A stretch of 55,014 bases of DNA from Bordetella parapertussis (GTDB taxonomy: Bacteria; Pseudomonadota; Gammaproteobacteria; Burkholderiales; SG8-39), in NCBI GenBank assembly GCA_945861875.1, contig CAMAWC010000014.1, forward strand, positions 1-55,014, given 5' to 3'. Below, one piece after another: positions 7,234 to 15,803 of the stretch (its first letter is position 1; the number at the start of each line of letters is the position of its first letter). The notes under the pieces are model-generated. The model saw only the letters and a program-made list of their open reading frames with translations, searched no databases and was not told the DNA's origin. A program made the translations under genes and the position numbers.

Positions 7234-8484
7234 TCAGACCGCCGCAGGCAGCATTTTTTTTGCCCGCCGCAGCAGCATGACCGTGATGAATATATTCAGG
7301 CCGTTCCAGGCAAGGCCGTTGTAGAACGCCGCCTTGTAGGAACCGGTCCAGTCGAATATCGCCCCCGACAGCCAGCCGCCCAGTGCCATGCCGAACAGGG
7401 TCGCCATCAACACCGTGCCGACGCGGGCGCCGGCCTCGGCCGGGGTGAAGTACTCGCGCACGATCAGGGTGTAGGCCGGAACGATGCCGCCCTGGAACAG
7501 GCCGAACAAGGCCGACACGATGTACAGCGACACCAGCCCGTCAAAAGGCAGGAACAGCAGCAATGCGATGCCTTGCAGCACCGATCCGAGCAGCAGTGTG
7601 CGCAGGCCGCCGATATGGTCGGAGATCCAGCCCGAGAGGATTCGGCTGACAATGCCGCAGGCGAGCATCAGTGAGAGCATTTCGGCGCCGCGCGCCGCGC
7701 CGAAGCCCAGGTCGCCGCAATAGGCGACGATATGCACCTGCGGCATGGCCATGGCGACGCAGCAGGCGACGCCGGCCACCGACAGCAGTGTGAGCAACGC
7801 ATTGGGCGACATGCCGAGCGGCCTGTCGGTGTGCGGTACCGCGCCGACAGCGGCGCGCCGGGCGCCGGCGTTTGAGGCAAGCGGGTGGGGCGGGCGCTTT
7901 GCCAGCAGCAGCGCCAGCGGCAACATGGCGACAAAACAGATGACGCCGACACCGATATAAGTCTGGCGCCAGCCGACGCTTTGCACAAAGTGCTGCATCA
8001 GCGGCGGCCACAACGCCCCGGCAAGATAGTTGCCGCTGATGCAAATGGCCACGGCGATGCCGCGTCGGCGGGTGAACCACAGCGAGGTGTCGGCCACCAG
8101 CGGTGCGAACGTCGCCGAGGTGCCCAAGAGGCCGATCAACAGGCCCGATGCCAGGCTGAACTGCAGCAGCGATGTGGCGGAACCTGCGGCGATAAAGCCG
8201 GCGGCAATGCCCACCGCACCGACCAGCAGGGTCACCATCACGCCGAAGCGGTCGGTAAGCCGGCCCATCAGCACACCGCCAACGCCAAAGCCGATCATGG
8301 TCAGGGTATAGGGCAGCGAGGCGTCGCCGCGCGCCACGGCAAATTCCGCCTGCACCGCCGGGAGCACCACCGCCACGCTGTACATGCCCGAGCCGCCGAG
8401 GGTCATCACGGCCAGTGCGACGGCGAGGCGGCGCCAGGCGTAGGCCGATTCGATGTCCTGCGCGGTGCCGCGGACGACTGTCAC
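7234..8484 (-). CDS. MFS transporter, oxalate/formate or monocarboxylate type
   Basis: The 416-residue protein has about 12 predicted membrane helices. The MFS loop 2-3 motif is visible as GVLMGRLTDRFG near residue 75, and a second-half counterpart as ILSGWISDHIGGLRTL. The overall pattern, with WFTRRRGIAVAICISGNYLAGA, resembles the oxalate/formate antiporter and monocarboxylate branch of the superfamily. The start is GTG at 8484, with no upstream ATG in frame. It begins 8 bp after the carboxymuconolactone-decarboxylase-like gene, so it probably imports the substrate of that catabolic operon. Confidence 0.82.
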   Translation of the reverse strand: MTVVRGTAQDIESAYAWRRLAVALAVMTLGGSGMYSVAVVLPAVQAEFAVARGDASLPYTLTMIGFGVGGVLMGRLTDRFGVMVTLLVGAVGIAAGFIAAGSATSLLQFSLASGLLIGLLGTSATFAPLVADTSLWFTRRRGIAVAICISGNYLAGALWPPLMQHFVQSVGWRQTYIGVGVICFVAMLPLALLLAKRPPHPLASNAGARRAAVGAVPHTDRPLGMSPNALLTLLSVAGVACCVAMAMPQVHIVAYCGDLGFGAARGAEMLSLMLACGIVSRILSGWISDHIGGLRTLLLGSVLQGIALLLFLPFDGLVSLYIVSALFGLFQGGIVPAYTLIVREYFTPAEAGARVGTVLMATLFGMALGGWLSGAIFDWTGSYKAAFYNGLAWNGLNIFITVMLLRRAKKMLPAAV

Positions 8485-8492
8485 GCCGGCGC

Positions 8493-9053
8493 CTAAGCCC
8501 GCGGCTGACGCGGGCCCAGCGGCAGGGCCGCCTCGGGCAGGATGTCGTGCGCGTTCACCGTCATCGCCACCATGGCGTAGTAGCCGGCGATCGCGGTCAG
8601 TTCAACAACACCGGCTGCGCCCAGCAGCGCCAGCGCGGTCGCATAGGTGGTCGCGCTGACACCATGGTGCTCGTGCAGTTCGGTGCAGTAGGCATAGACC
8701 GCGGCTTCCTGTTCATTCGCAAACACCGGGATGCGGTTGTCGCGGATGGCGTCGATGAGCGACTGTGCCAGCCCGCCTTTTAACGCCGGGGCGACGTGGG
8801 TGTGCCAGACAAATTGCGCCGTCCAGTGGCGTGCGGTGACAAGGATGGCCAGTTCCGACAGGGCGAGGGGCAGCGAGGTGCCGTTGCGCAGCAGGTCACC
8901 CATGGCGCGCCATTTGTCCGCGAGGTCGGGATTGTGCAGGATGGCGCGCGTCGGCCCGCGTATCGGGCCGTTGGGGCCGCCAGAGGCCTTGTCGTAGGCG
9001 AGGCGTTGCGCCGCGCTCATCTGGTCGTTCGGAAACAGCGGGATGCGCGCCAT
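8493..9053 (-). CDS. Carboxymuconolactone decarboxylase-like (AhpD fold) protein
   Basis: The 186-residue protein has the CMD/AhpD-like helical fold: an RGPTRAILHNPDLADKW approach segment, then LSELAILVTARHWTAQFVWH. The CxxC pair of AhpD peroxidases is absent, so it belongs with the non-redox decarboxylase-like branch, in which the E..HW..A..W.H pattern is typical. PcaC-type enzymes decarboxylate the gamma-lactone formed after intradiol ring cleavage. Its position 12 bp downstream of an intradiol dioxygenase fits a role in processing the ring-cleavage product. The exact reaction is inferred. Confidence 0.8.
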   Translation of the reverse strand: MARIPLFPNDQMSAAQRLAYDKASGGPNGPIRGPTRAILHNPDLADKWRAMGDLLRNGTSLPLALSELAILVTARHWTAQFVWHTHVAPALKGGLAQSLIDAIRDNRIPVFANEQEAAVYAYCTELHEHHGVSATTYATALALLGAAGVVELTAIAGYYAMVAMTVNAHDILPEAALPLGPRQPRA

Positions 9054-9065
9054 GGTAAGGCGGGC

Positions 9066-9974
9066 TTACGCCGTTGTCTTGGCGGTGATGGGTGCGCGCG
9101 GCAGGCGGCGCTCGCCCGGTTCGATGACAAAAGTGTGCTCGAGCGAATACCAGGGGCCGGTCACATCGGCGGCGGGTGCGGCCTCGTTTTCGTGCAGCTT
9201 GTAATGGCCGATCAGCGCGCGGGTGACGCCGAACTGGCTGTCGGTCTCGAGGTAGGGGTCGTCGTTACTGTAGACCTGCGAGGCGATGGTCTTGAAACCG
9301 GCCTTGTCGATGAGGAAATGCAGGTGTGCGGGACGCATGTTGTGGCGCTTTTGCGCGCCCAGCAACACGCCGTTGGGTCCGGTGATGGGCACCGGGTAGC
9401 CGGCCGGCTTGACGCTGCGGAAGCTGAATTCACCATTGGCATCGGTGGTGAACTTGCCGCGCAGGTTCATCTCGGCCTGGGTGGTGTCCTGGTTTTCATA
9501 AAGGCCGACGGTGGACGAATGCCAGACATCGACATCGGCGCCGGCGACCGGCTTGCCCGCGGCGTCACGCACCCAACCCTTGAAAAACAGCGCCGGTCCC
9601 GGCGTGGGCGAGCGCAGCAGCGTGCCGCCATTGGGCGTGCGCGGCGAATTCTCGCGCCAGAACGGCCCGAGGTTGTTGGCCTGGGTCTCGCGCGTACCGT
9701 TGGCACCGTTGTTCAGCAGGCAGACCAGGTTGGAGACGCCCAGCGCCCCGGCGATCAGCACCGCCTCGTTGTGGCTGGCCGAGGTTTTTTGCCCGATGGC
9801 ATTGATGATGGCCACCGCCTGGTCGAACTCGCGCTCGGTCAATTTTACGTCGCGTACAAAGCCGTGCAGGTGGCGCACCAGTGATTCGAGGATTTGCTTG
9901 GTGCGCGGATCAGGCGTGCGGTGCATTTCGGCGAGCACCGCCGTGGTGACGTCTTGCTGTGTTTCGATAATCAT
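9066..9974 (-). CDS. Intradiol ring-cleavage dioxygenase (catechol or hydroxyquinol 1,2-dioxygenase type)
   Basis: The 302-residue non-haem Fe(III) enzyme opens catecholic rings between the two hydroxyls. The helical dimerisation domain covers ~1-110 and the beta-sandwich catalytic domain ~120-290. All four iron ligands are identifiable: Y159 (VGLYENQD), Y193 (PAGYPVPITGP), H217 and H219 (RPAHLHF). The GAxVDVWH motif is present. The start is ATG 9974 with an AAGGA ribosome-binding site; the longer open frame upstream is a shadow of the SDR gene. Length and sequence suit the catechol/hydroxyquinol branch rather than protocatechuate 3,4-dioxygenase. The true substrate is unknown. Confidence 0.92.
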   Translation of the reverse strand: MIIETQQDVTTAVLAEMHRTPDPRTKQILESLVRHLHGFVRDVKLTEREFDQAVAIINAIGQKTSASHNEAVLIAGALGVSNLVCLLNNGANGTRETQANNLGPFWRENSPRTPNGGTLLRSPTPGPALFFKGWVRDAAGKPVAGADVDVWHSSTVGLYENQDTTQAEMNLRGKFTTDANGEFSFRSVKPAGYPVPITGPNGVLLGAQKRHNMRPAHLHFLIDKAGFKTIASQVYSNDDPYLETDSQFGVTRALIGHYKLHENEAAPAADVTGPWYSLEHTFVIEPGERRLPRAPITAKTTA

Positions 9975-10015
9975 GGCCGGATCCTTGGTCAGTGGTACTT
10001 TGGTTACGGTATATA

Positions 10016-10789
10016 TCAGATCACGCTTTTTGTCAGTCCGCCGTCGATGCAGATGTTCTGGCCGGTGATGTATCCGGCGTGGCGCGAAGCGAGAAAAGCG
10101 CAGAGCGGGCCGAAGTCCGCGGCCGTGCCAAGGCGTTGCATCGGCACGCTTTGCGCCATGCTCTGGCGGATATCGGCTTCGGTTTCGCCGGTACGCTTGG
10201 CGCGATCGCGGAACACCCGTTGCAGCGCGCCGGTGTCCATCAGGCCGGGCAGGATGCCGTTGATGGTGACGCCGTCGCGCGCGCACTCGCGCGCGATCGA
10301 GCCCATCGCGCCGGTGAGGCCGACGCGAAAGGAATTCGACAGCGACATGTTCGGGTAGAGCTCTTTCACCACAAAGGAGGTGACGTTGATGATGCGGCCA
10401 AAGCCGCGCTCGCGCATTCCCGGCAACAGGGCGCGGGTGATTTCGAGTATGCCGAGAAAATTGGTTTCGAACGCGGCGCGCCATTGCTCCGAGCTGAGTT
10501 CCTCGAAGCGGCCGGTGGGCGGGCCGCCGGCGTTGGTGACGAGGATGGAAACCGGACCGGGGGAGTGCGCACTGTCGATGATGTGCAGCCTGTCTTCCGC
10601 TTTCCCAAGGTCGCCTTGGACGAAGGTGGCGCCGGGCAGGCTGCCGCGCGCCGCTTCCCAGGCCGCGGCCGAGCGGCCGTTGACGAGCAGTTTTACGCCG
10701 GCCTCGGCCAGCGACCTGGCGCAGGCGAGGCCAAGCCCTTGCGTTCCACCCAGTACCAGCGCCGTCTGTCCGGAAATGCCGAGGTCCAT
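10016..10789 (-). CDS. Short-chain dehydrogenase/reductase with atypical active site
   Basis: The 257-residue Rossmann protein has a cofactor motif GGTQGLG (14-20), NAG at 86-88 and the substrate-side serine S138. The canonical YxxxK is missing: by spacing, Tyr is replaced by S151 and Lys by R155 (LSNSFRVG). An SDR subgroup annotated as oxoacyl-ACP-reductase-like shares this LSNS[LF]R pattern. The PGLMDTGALQRVF and ICIDGGLTKS segments are standard. The start is ATG 10789. It lies between the crotonase-like gene and the dioxygenase in one operon. Oxidoreductase activity is uncertain given the lost Tyr/Lys. Confidence 0.85.
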   Translation of the reverse strand: MDLGISGQTALVLGGTQGLGLACARSLAEAGVKLLVNGRSAAAWEAARGSLPGATFVQGDLGKAEDRLHIIDSAHSPGPVSILVTNAGGPPTGRFEELSSEQWRAAFETNFLGILEITRALLPGMRERGFGRIINVTSFVVKELYPNMSLSNSFRVGLTGAMGSIARECARDGVTINGILPGLMDTGALQRVFRDRAKRTGETEADIRQSMAQSVPMQRLGTAADFGPLCAFLASRHAGYITGQNICIDGGLTKSVI

Positions 10790-10824
10790 GCGGGTTCCCC
10801 CTTTTGCGATTGCAGTTGTCGGGA

Positions 10825-11637
10825 CTAGAACGGGCAGTTCGGGTCGAACTTCGGTGCGCGCCGCTCGCGCAGCGAGGCGACGCCTTCCTTCACGTCCGGC
10901 CCGGAAAAACCCATGAACTCGAGCGCGAGCGAGGTATCGAAGGTGGGGCCAGCGAGACGCAGCCAGTTGTTCAGGCTCTGTTTGGTCCAGCGTATGGCGC
11001 TTTGCGAACCCCTGGCGAGTTTGTTCGCCACTTCGAAGGCCCTGGGGATGAGGTCGGCCTCGTCGACCGCAAGCGACACCAGGCCGATGCGCTCGGCTTC
11101 CTCGCCGCTCACCTGCTCGCACAACAGCAGGTAATACTTCGCCTTGGCCATGCCGCACAACAGCGGCCAGACGATGGCGGCATGGTCGCCCGCCGCCACG
11201 CCGAGGCGGGTGTGGCCGTCGATGATGCGCGCGGTTTTTGTGGCGATGGAAATATCGGCGAGCAGTCCGGCGACAAGGCCCGCCCCCACGGCCGGGCCGT
11301 GCATCGCCGAAACAATCGGCTTGGAGCAGTTGATGACGTTGTAGACCAGGTCGCGTGCCTCGCGCCAGACGCGCGCGCGCACATTGAAGTCATTGGCCAT
11401 GTCCTCCACCAGCTGCAGGTCGCCGCCGGCGGAAAAGCCCTTGCCCTCGCCGCGGATTATGGCGACGCGCACCGCAGGGTCGGTGTCGATGTCGCGCCAG
11501 ATCGCGGCAAGCTCGCCGTGCATGGCGTGATCCGCGGTGGAGAGCTTGCCCGGCGCGCCCATGATGATCTCGAGTATGCCCTCGGGGTGGCGCTTGAGGG
11601 TGAGGCTGGAATATTTTTCGTAGGGGGCGGGATTCAT
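10825..11637 (-). CDS. Enoyl-CoA hydratase/isomerase (crotonase) family protein lacking the usual catalytic glutamates
   Basis: The 270-residue crotonase-fold protein has the oxyanion-hole segment [18 protein letters not shown] and the second glycine turn [15 protein letters not shown]. In true hydratases these positions read GGGCE and QPE. Here the first Glu is absent and the second region reads [15 protein letters not shown], so another CoA-thioester reaction such as isomerisation, hydrolysis or C-C cleavage is likely. The start is ATG 11637, overlapping the TGA of the upstream acyl-CoA ligase (ATGA). The partner ligase suggests that it acts on the CoA ester that ligase makes. Confidence 0.85.
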   Translation of the reverse strand: MNPAPYEKYSSLTLKRHPEGILEIIMGAPGKLSTADHAMHGELAAIWRDIDTDPAVRVAIIRGEGKGFSAGGDLQLVEDMANDFNVRARVWREARDLVYNVINCSKPIVSAMHGPAVGAGLVAGLLADISIATKTARIIDGHTRLGVAAGDHAAIVWPLLCGMAKAKYYLLLCEQVSGEEAERIGLVSLAVDEADLIPRAFEVANKLARGSQSAIRWTKQSLNNWLRLAGPTFDTSLALEFMGFSGPDVKEGVASLRERRAPKFDPNCPF

Positions 11638-13178
11638 ATGCGTTTTTCCTTGTTTTTCCAGTAGGGTTCTTTGAGAACGTTTTTCTGTATCTTGCCAATC
11701 GGTGTCTTTGGAAAATCGGTCACGAATTTCACCGTGCGCGGGCGCTTGAATTCGGCCAGACGGGTGCGGCAGTGTTCGACCACCTCGGCTTCGGTCAGCG
11801 TCGTGCCGGCCTTGAGCGAAATATAGGCGGCCGGCAGTTCGCCGAACTTGGCATCGGGCACGCCGAATACGGCGCATTCTGACACCGCTTCGAGCTGGAA
11901 AAGCACATCCTCGATTTCCTTCGGGTAGACGTTTTCGCCGCCGGAAATGAGCATGTCCTTGGCGCGGTCGACGAGGGTGATGAAGCCGTCCTTGTCCATG
12001 ATGCCGACGTCGCCGGTCAGGCCCCAGCCATTGCCGTGCTTGAAAAAAGCCGCGGTCTGCTCCGCTTCGCCGTAGTACTCGAGCATGAGATTGTCACCGC
12101 GGCTGCCGATCTCGCCCAGTTCGCCCGGGCCCACCGGCTTGCCATCGGGTGTGAACAGCGCCACCTCGACGTTATAGGCCTGCCGACCGACCGAGCCGAG
12201 CTTGGCCGGCAGGTACCAGTCGCGCAGCGAAGTGAGCACGCCCATTTCGGACTGGCCGTAAATCTGCGTCAACCGCAGCTTGGGCAGGCGCTTTTTCAGT
12301 TCGACCTGCACCCAGTCTGGCATGGGTGCGCCGGCGAATGACAGCTTGCGCCAGGTGGCGAGTTTCGCCGTGTCAAAAGCCGCGCTCGATACCAGCATGT
12401 TGGCCTGGGTCGGCACCATGAAGGCTGCGGTCACGCCGTCGCGCGCCGCCGTCTCGATGAACTTGTCGGCCGACCAGGGCGTGACCAGCGTGCAGGTCGC
12501 GCCCACCAGGATGGCCGGCTGTAACATGATGTTCAGTGCCGCAACGTGAAACAGCGGCGTGACAATGGCCACCACGTCGCGCTCGTCCAGGGCCTCTTCG
12601 ACGGCCACGGTGTGCGCGGTGAGGGTGCGCGCTCGGTGGCTGCACAGCACGCCCTTGGGGCGGCCGGTGGTGCCGCCGGTGTAAGTCATGCAAAAGGCGT
12701 CGGTTTCTTCCATCGTCACCACCGGTTCCTCGGTCGACCGCCCGGAGATGAACGCGGCCAAGGGCATCGCACCGGCTACGGCGGGTGCTTCGCCTATGGA
12801 CACGAGGGTTTTTACTTTCGGGCAGCGGCCGCGCACCGCGGCCACCTTGTCGGCAAAGGCGGCGTCGAATACCAGTGCCTGGCTGTCCGACTTGTTGAGC
12901 ACGTATTCGAGTTCGTCGGGCGCGTACAGCACCGATACGTTGACCAGCACCAGTCCGGACTTGGCGGCACCGAAAAACACCACGCCGTATTCGGGCAGGT
13001 TGCGCGAAATCATCGCGACCTTGGCGCCCCTCGCCAGGCCCAGCGCAAGCAGCGCGTGTGCGAAGCGGTTGGCATCGGCGTTGAGTTGCGCGTAACTGAG
13101 TCGGACGTCGTCGCGAATGATCGCCGGCTTGCCGGGAAAGCGTGCGGCCGAACGGCGCAGCATGTCGCCGGTGAGCAT
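11634..13178 (-). CDS. AMP-forming acyl-CoA synthetase (ANL superfamily)
   Basis: The 514-residue adenylate-forming ligase activates a carboxylic acid with ATP and CoA. Motif A5/P-loop is [12 protein letters not shown] (near residue 165), QIYGQSEMG contacts [23 protein letters not shown] is the hinge motif, and the catalytic lysine region reads [11 protein letters not shown] at the C-terminus. The length is normal. ATG 13178 follows an AGGAG ribosome-binding site. It heads the ligase-crotonase-SDR-dioxygenase run, so its acid is probably the entry compound of the pathway. Substrate class (fatty, aryl or dicarboxylic) cannot be decided by eye. Confidence 0.92.
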   Translation of the reverse strand: MLTGDMLRRSAARFPGKPAIIRDDVRLSYAQLNADANRFAHALLALGLARGAKVAMISRNLPEYGVVFFGAAKSGLVLVNVSVLYAPDELEYVLNKSDSQALVFDAAFADKVAAVRGRCPKVKTLVSIGEAPAVAGAMPLAAFISGRSTEEPVVTMEETDAFCMTYTGGTTGRPKGVLCSHRARTLTAHTVAVEEALDERDVVAIVTPLFHVAALNIMLQPAILVGATCTLVTPWSADKFIETAARDGVTAAFMVPTQANMLVSSAAFDTAKLATWRKLSFAGAPMPDWVQVELKKRLPKLRLTQIYGQSEMGVLTSLRDWYLPAKLGSVGRQAYNVEVALFTPDGKPVGPGELGEIGSRGDNLMLEYYGEAEQTAAFFKHGNGWGLTGDVGIMDKDGFITLVDRAKDMLISGGENVYPKEIEDVLFQLEAVSECAVFGVPDAKFGELPAAYISLKAGTTLTEAEVVEHCRTRLAEFKRPRTVKFVTDFPKTPIGKIQKNVLKEPYWKNKEKRI

Positions 13179-13218
13179 TTGTTTTCTCCTTTATTGCGGC
13201 GCCGGGCCGGGGCGCACG

Positions 13219-14466
13219 TCAAGCCGTGGTCGCGGCCCTTTTTATGGTGAACGAGAGCAGCACGGCGATGATTGTAAACAATACCATCGCCGACAGCGCC
13301 AGCGACCAGTGGATGCCGATAAAGCCGCCGGCGATGCCGATGGTGACGCCGCTGAAGGCGCGCATGCCGAGGCTGGACAGTATGTACAGCCCGATAATGC
13401 GGCCGCGCAGGTGGGCCGGGGCGTGCAGCTGGACCAGGGTTTGCGCCATGGCGTTGAACGACAATTCGAGAAAGCCCACGGCAAACAGCAGCAGCAGGGC
13501 GATCGGGTAGCTCTTGACCAGCGCAAAGCCGCCGATGGCGCAGCACCAGAGCATGGCGAGGATGCAGGCGGTGCGCGCGCGCGCCGGCAGCAGGCTGCGG
13601 CTCTCGAGCAGCAGGCCGGCGGTGAGCGCACCGGCGGCGTCGGCTGCGAGCAGCATGGTGTAGGAGAAATCGGCGTCCTTGTGCCCCAGGTCGTGGGCGA
13701 ACTCGGGCATTTGCGGCTGGTAGCCGTTGCCGACAAACAGCGAGGCGAGGCCGGCGAGCAGGATCATCGGCAGGATCACCGGGTGGCCGGCGATTTCGCG
13801 CAATGTCGCAAGAATGTCGGAGAAACCGCGCACCGCCGGATGCGCCGGCGCCTGGTGCTTGCGAAAGCGCGGTCCGTAGGGCGCCTTCCACAGCCAGATA
13901 ATCATCGGCAGGTAGATCAGCGCGTTGAACAGGATGCCGTAGGCGGGTCCGAGCACGAGCAGGATCGCGCCGCCTACCGCCGGGCCGCACAGCAGGCCGA
14001 GGTAGCGCGCGGTGGCGTTGAGGCGCACCGCACTTTGCAGTTGCGCCGGGCCGACAATGTCGTGAATGAGCAGCTGCGCCGCCGGATGCCAGAACACCCC
14101 GGCAAAGCCGTGCAGCACCAGCAACACCATGGCGTGCCACATTTCGAGCGTGTCGGTGATGAAAAAATAGCCCCAGCCGAGCGAGGCGGCCATGAAGCAC
14201 AGCATGCCGAACTGGATGAGGCGGCGCGGGTCGTAGCGGTCGGCGAGGGCGCCAGACCAGACCGAAAAGAACAGGAAGGGCAGCCAGTGGGCGAGGATGG
14301 CGAAGCCGCCCAGGGCGGGCGAGCGGAATTTCTCGTAAATGATCCAGTAACTGATCACATGCTCGATGCTGTCGGCCATCATCGCCAGCGCGCCGTAAAA
14401 AAAATAGGCGGGGTAGCCCGGAATGCGCAGGGCGGCGAAGGATTGCGGGGATGCGGCGGTGGACAC
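13219..14466 (-). CDS. MFS transporter, EntS-like exporter type
   Basis: The 415-residue protein has about 12 membrane helices. The family motif is visible as VWSGALADRYDPRRLIQ, and a second-half segment reads LRGRIIGLYILSSLGMRAFSG. The pattern fits the MFS_3/EntS group of exporters. The start is taken as GTG 14466 (VSTAASPQSFAAL). The open frame runs 72 codons further upstream, but through a terminator hairpin and low-complexity sequence. It is 40 bp upstream of the acyl-CoA ligase on the same strand and is probably the first gene of that operon. It may export a toxic intermediate or import substrate. Confidence 0.8.
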   Translation of the reverse strand: MSTAASPQSFAALRIPGYPAYFFYGALAMMADSIEHVISYWIIYEKFRSPALGGFAILAHWLPFLFFSVWSGALADRYDPRRLIQFGMLCFMAASLGWGYFFITDTLEMWHAMVLLVLHGFAGVFWHPAAQLLIHDIVGPAQLQSAVRLNATARYLGLLCGPAVGGAILLVLGPAYGILFNALIYLPMIIWLWKAPYGPRFRKHQAPAHPAVRGFSDILATLREIAGHPVILPMILLAGLASLFVGNGYQPQMPEFAHDLGHKDADFSYTMLLAADAAGALTAGLLLESRSLLPARARTACILAMLWCCAIGGFALVKSYPIALLLLFAVGFLELSFNAMAQTLVQLHAPAHLRGRIIGLYILSSLGMRAFSGVTIGIAGGFIGIHWSLALSAMVLFTIIAVLLSFTIKRAATTA

Positions 14467-14562
14467 GTGGTGCTTTCGGATGCGGCGGTGGCGGACGGTG
14501 CGGGATTGTCGCGGTTTTTTGACCGTCACGCCGGGGGCTTTGGTGGCGGCAGCCGCGGCGGC

Positions 14563-14596
14563 AAAAAAAAAGACAGGCCGGGCCTGTCTTTTTTGT
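14563..14596. terminator. Bidirectional intrinsic terminator
   Basis: GACAGG and CCTGTC (extendable to GACAGGCC/GGCCTGTC) form a tight stem flanked by A9 on the left and T6 on the right. It follows the minus-strand winged-helix gene, whose stop is at 14610-14612, by about 14 bp. It therefore separates that gene from the downstream MFS operon. Confidence 0.88.
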
Positions 14597-14609
14597 CCAA
14601 TGCCGGGCG

Positions 14610-14864
14610 CTAGTTGGAGACCGGCTGCGCCTTGGATTTGCGGCCGGGACCTACCGGCGGAATGTAGCCGGCGACACGGCACAGCATGCCTTCGACTTTC
14701 TTGCCGTTGTCATAGCGTATGGAGTGGCACATGATGACTTCACCGCGGGCCGAGAGCTCCGCCATGCGTGCGCGCACATTTGCCAGCGAGAGCCCGGTAC
14801 CTGCGGCAATTTCCGCATCCAGCTTCTCACCGCTGCTTTTGAGAAATTTCATGATTTCCTGCAA
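14610..14864 (-). CDS. Small winged-helix DNA-binding protein
   Basis: The 84-residue protein reads MQEIMKFLKSSGEKLDAEIA, then GLSLANVRARMAELSARGEVIMC. This is a compact helix-turn-helix with a basic recognition helix followed by a beta wing (SIRYDNGKKVEGMLCRVAGY). The basic tail GPGRKSKAQ suits nucleic-acid contact. A TTG at 14864 with GAGGAG eight bases upstream is the best start; ATG 14852 is an alternative but would have only a close-set AGGAA. Similar small HTH proteins act as local regulators. A strong terminator follows, so it is monocistronic. Its target is unknown. Confidence 0.65.
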   Translation of the reverse strand: MQEIMKFLKSSGEKLDAEIAAGTGLSLANVRARMAELSARGEVIMCHSIRYDNGKKVEGMLCRVAGYIPPVGPGRKSKAQPVSN

Positions 14865-15031
14865 CTGAGATACTCCTCATGTTTGCCCCCGGGGAGGCGC
14901 CCCGATGGCGGTTTATCAACGTCCTGTACAGCCCCCGCGGCGGCTCCGGGGTGCGTATGGTGCCACAGCCGGGGAATTGCTGCTTTTATGTGCAGAAGCG
15001 GCGGCCGCGCCGGCCGCCCCGGCCCGGCGGC

Positions 15032-15074
15032 AATCACCCGGAAACCCGCGTGCCTTGGGCGTTTGCGGGTGATT
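15032..15074. repeat. Long-stem inverted repeat upstream of hemerythrin
   Basis: AATCACCCGGAAAC (15032-15045) and GTTTGCGGGTGATT (15061-15074) pair at 13 of 14 positions around a 15-nt loop. It has no T-tract and no gene ends here, so it may be a protein-binding site or a repeat. Confidence 0.5.
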
Positions 15075-15163
15075 ACCTTCCCGGGTCTGCGGTATTTCGT
15101 GATCCGCCTCCGCGGTTCGTCCCGCCTGCATGCGCCGCCGATCCGCGTCCGGGCGGGCTCTGT

Positions 15164-15177
15164 TTGATCTGTGTCAA
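15164..15177. promoter_or_regulatory. FNR/ANR-like box upstream of hemerythrin
   Basis: TTGATCTGTGTCAA matches the FNR consensus TTGAT(N4)ATCAA at 9 of 10 fixed positions. It lies 65 bp before the hemerythrin ATG, a usual distance for an activator site. Control by an oxygen-sensing FNR-type regulator is inferred from the match. Confidence 0.65.
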
Positions 15178-15242
15178 ACCGCCCGCTTTCACGGCGTACA
15201 CACTGGACGCGTTACCCAGAACAACTTTGCGGAGCGCGCACC

Positions 15243-15803
15243 ATGACCACCCCGACCGCCCACTGGCACGCCGAGCATGTCAATTTTGCGCGGCTGCTCA
15301 ATGTGCTGGAACAGCAGTTGCAGGCTTTTCACCAGGACGAGCATCCGGACTATGCGTTGATGCTCGATATCTGCGATTACCTGCAGAATTTTCCCGACGT
15401 GTACCACCATCCGCGCGAGGACGTCGCCTTTTCCCGCCTGGTGCTGCATGAGGCCAAGTTCAAGGCACAGGTCGACCGCCTCACGCACGAGCACAGCATC
15501 ATTGCCTGGGTGGGCAAGCAGTTCAAGACGCTGCTCGAGGGCTGCGTCGCCGACAGCCTGGTCGGGCGCGCCGAGGTGGAGGCATGCGCCTCGATGTACC
15601 TGGTCTATTACCGCCACCACCTCAACGAGGAGGAGCGGGACATCCTTCCGGCGGCGGCGAAGTTGCTGACGCCAGAGGACTGGGCCGCGGTGGCCGCGGC
15701 GGTGCCAACCGGCCGCGATCCGTTGTTCGGCGACGACCGCATCGAGCGCTTTCGCGCCTTGCGGCGGTGCATTGAAAACGCCGTGCACGCGCCGCGCCGT
15801 TAA
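15243..15803 (+). CDS. Hemerythrin domain-containing protein
   Basis: The 186-residue four-helix-bundle protein has a probable di-iron site. Candidate ligands are in HWHAEHVNF (7-15), YHHPREDVAF, LTHEHSIIAW and YRHHLNEEERDILP, the hemerythrin HHxxEE-type pattern. Such proteins bind O2 or NO, store iron, or protect against nitrosative stress. The start is ATG 15243 after GCGGAGCGCACC. An FNR-like box upstream suggests induction at low oxygen. The gene converges with the hybrid histidine kinase, and their stop ends overlap by 4 bp. A functional link to that kinase is only suggested by position. Confidence 0.88.
   Translation: MTTPTAHWHAEHVNFARLLNVLEQQLQAFHQDEHPDYALMLDICDYLQNFPDVYHHPREDVAFSRLVLHEAKFKAQVDRLTHEHSIIAWVGKQFKTLLEGCVADSLVGRAEVEACASMYLVYYRHHLNEEERDILPAAAKLLTPEDWAAVAAAVPTGRDPLFGDDRIERFRALRRCIENAVHAPRR

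Larger units (their letters stand above)
14865..15242. other. Intergenic region between the winged-helix gene and the hemerythrin gene
   Basis: These 378 bp hold no convincing gene. They contain a very GC-rich palindromic run (about 15000-15030), a 14-bp inverted repeat at 15032-15045/15061-15074, and the FNR-like box at 15164-15177. The two flanking genes diverge, so promoters for both must lie here. Confidence 0.6.

Noticed and set aside
9066-10484. 472-residue long form of the dioxygenase
   Set aside because: The first 170 codons are antisense-frame sequence from the SDR gene. ATG 9974 with an AAGGA site begins the recognised protein.
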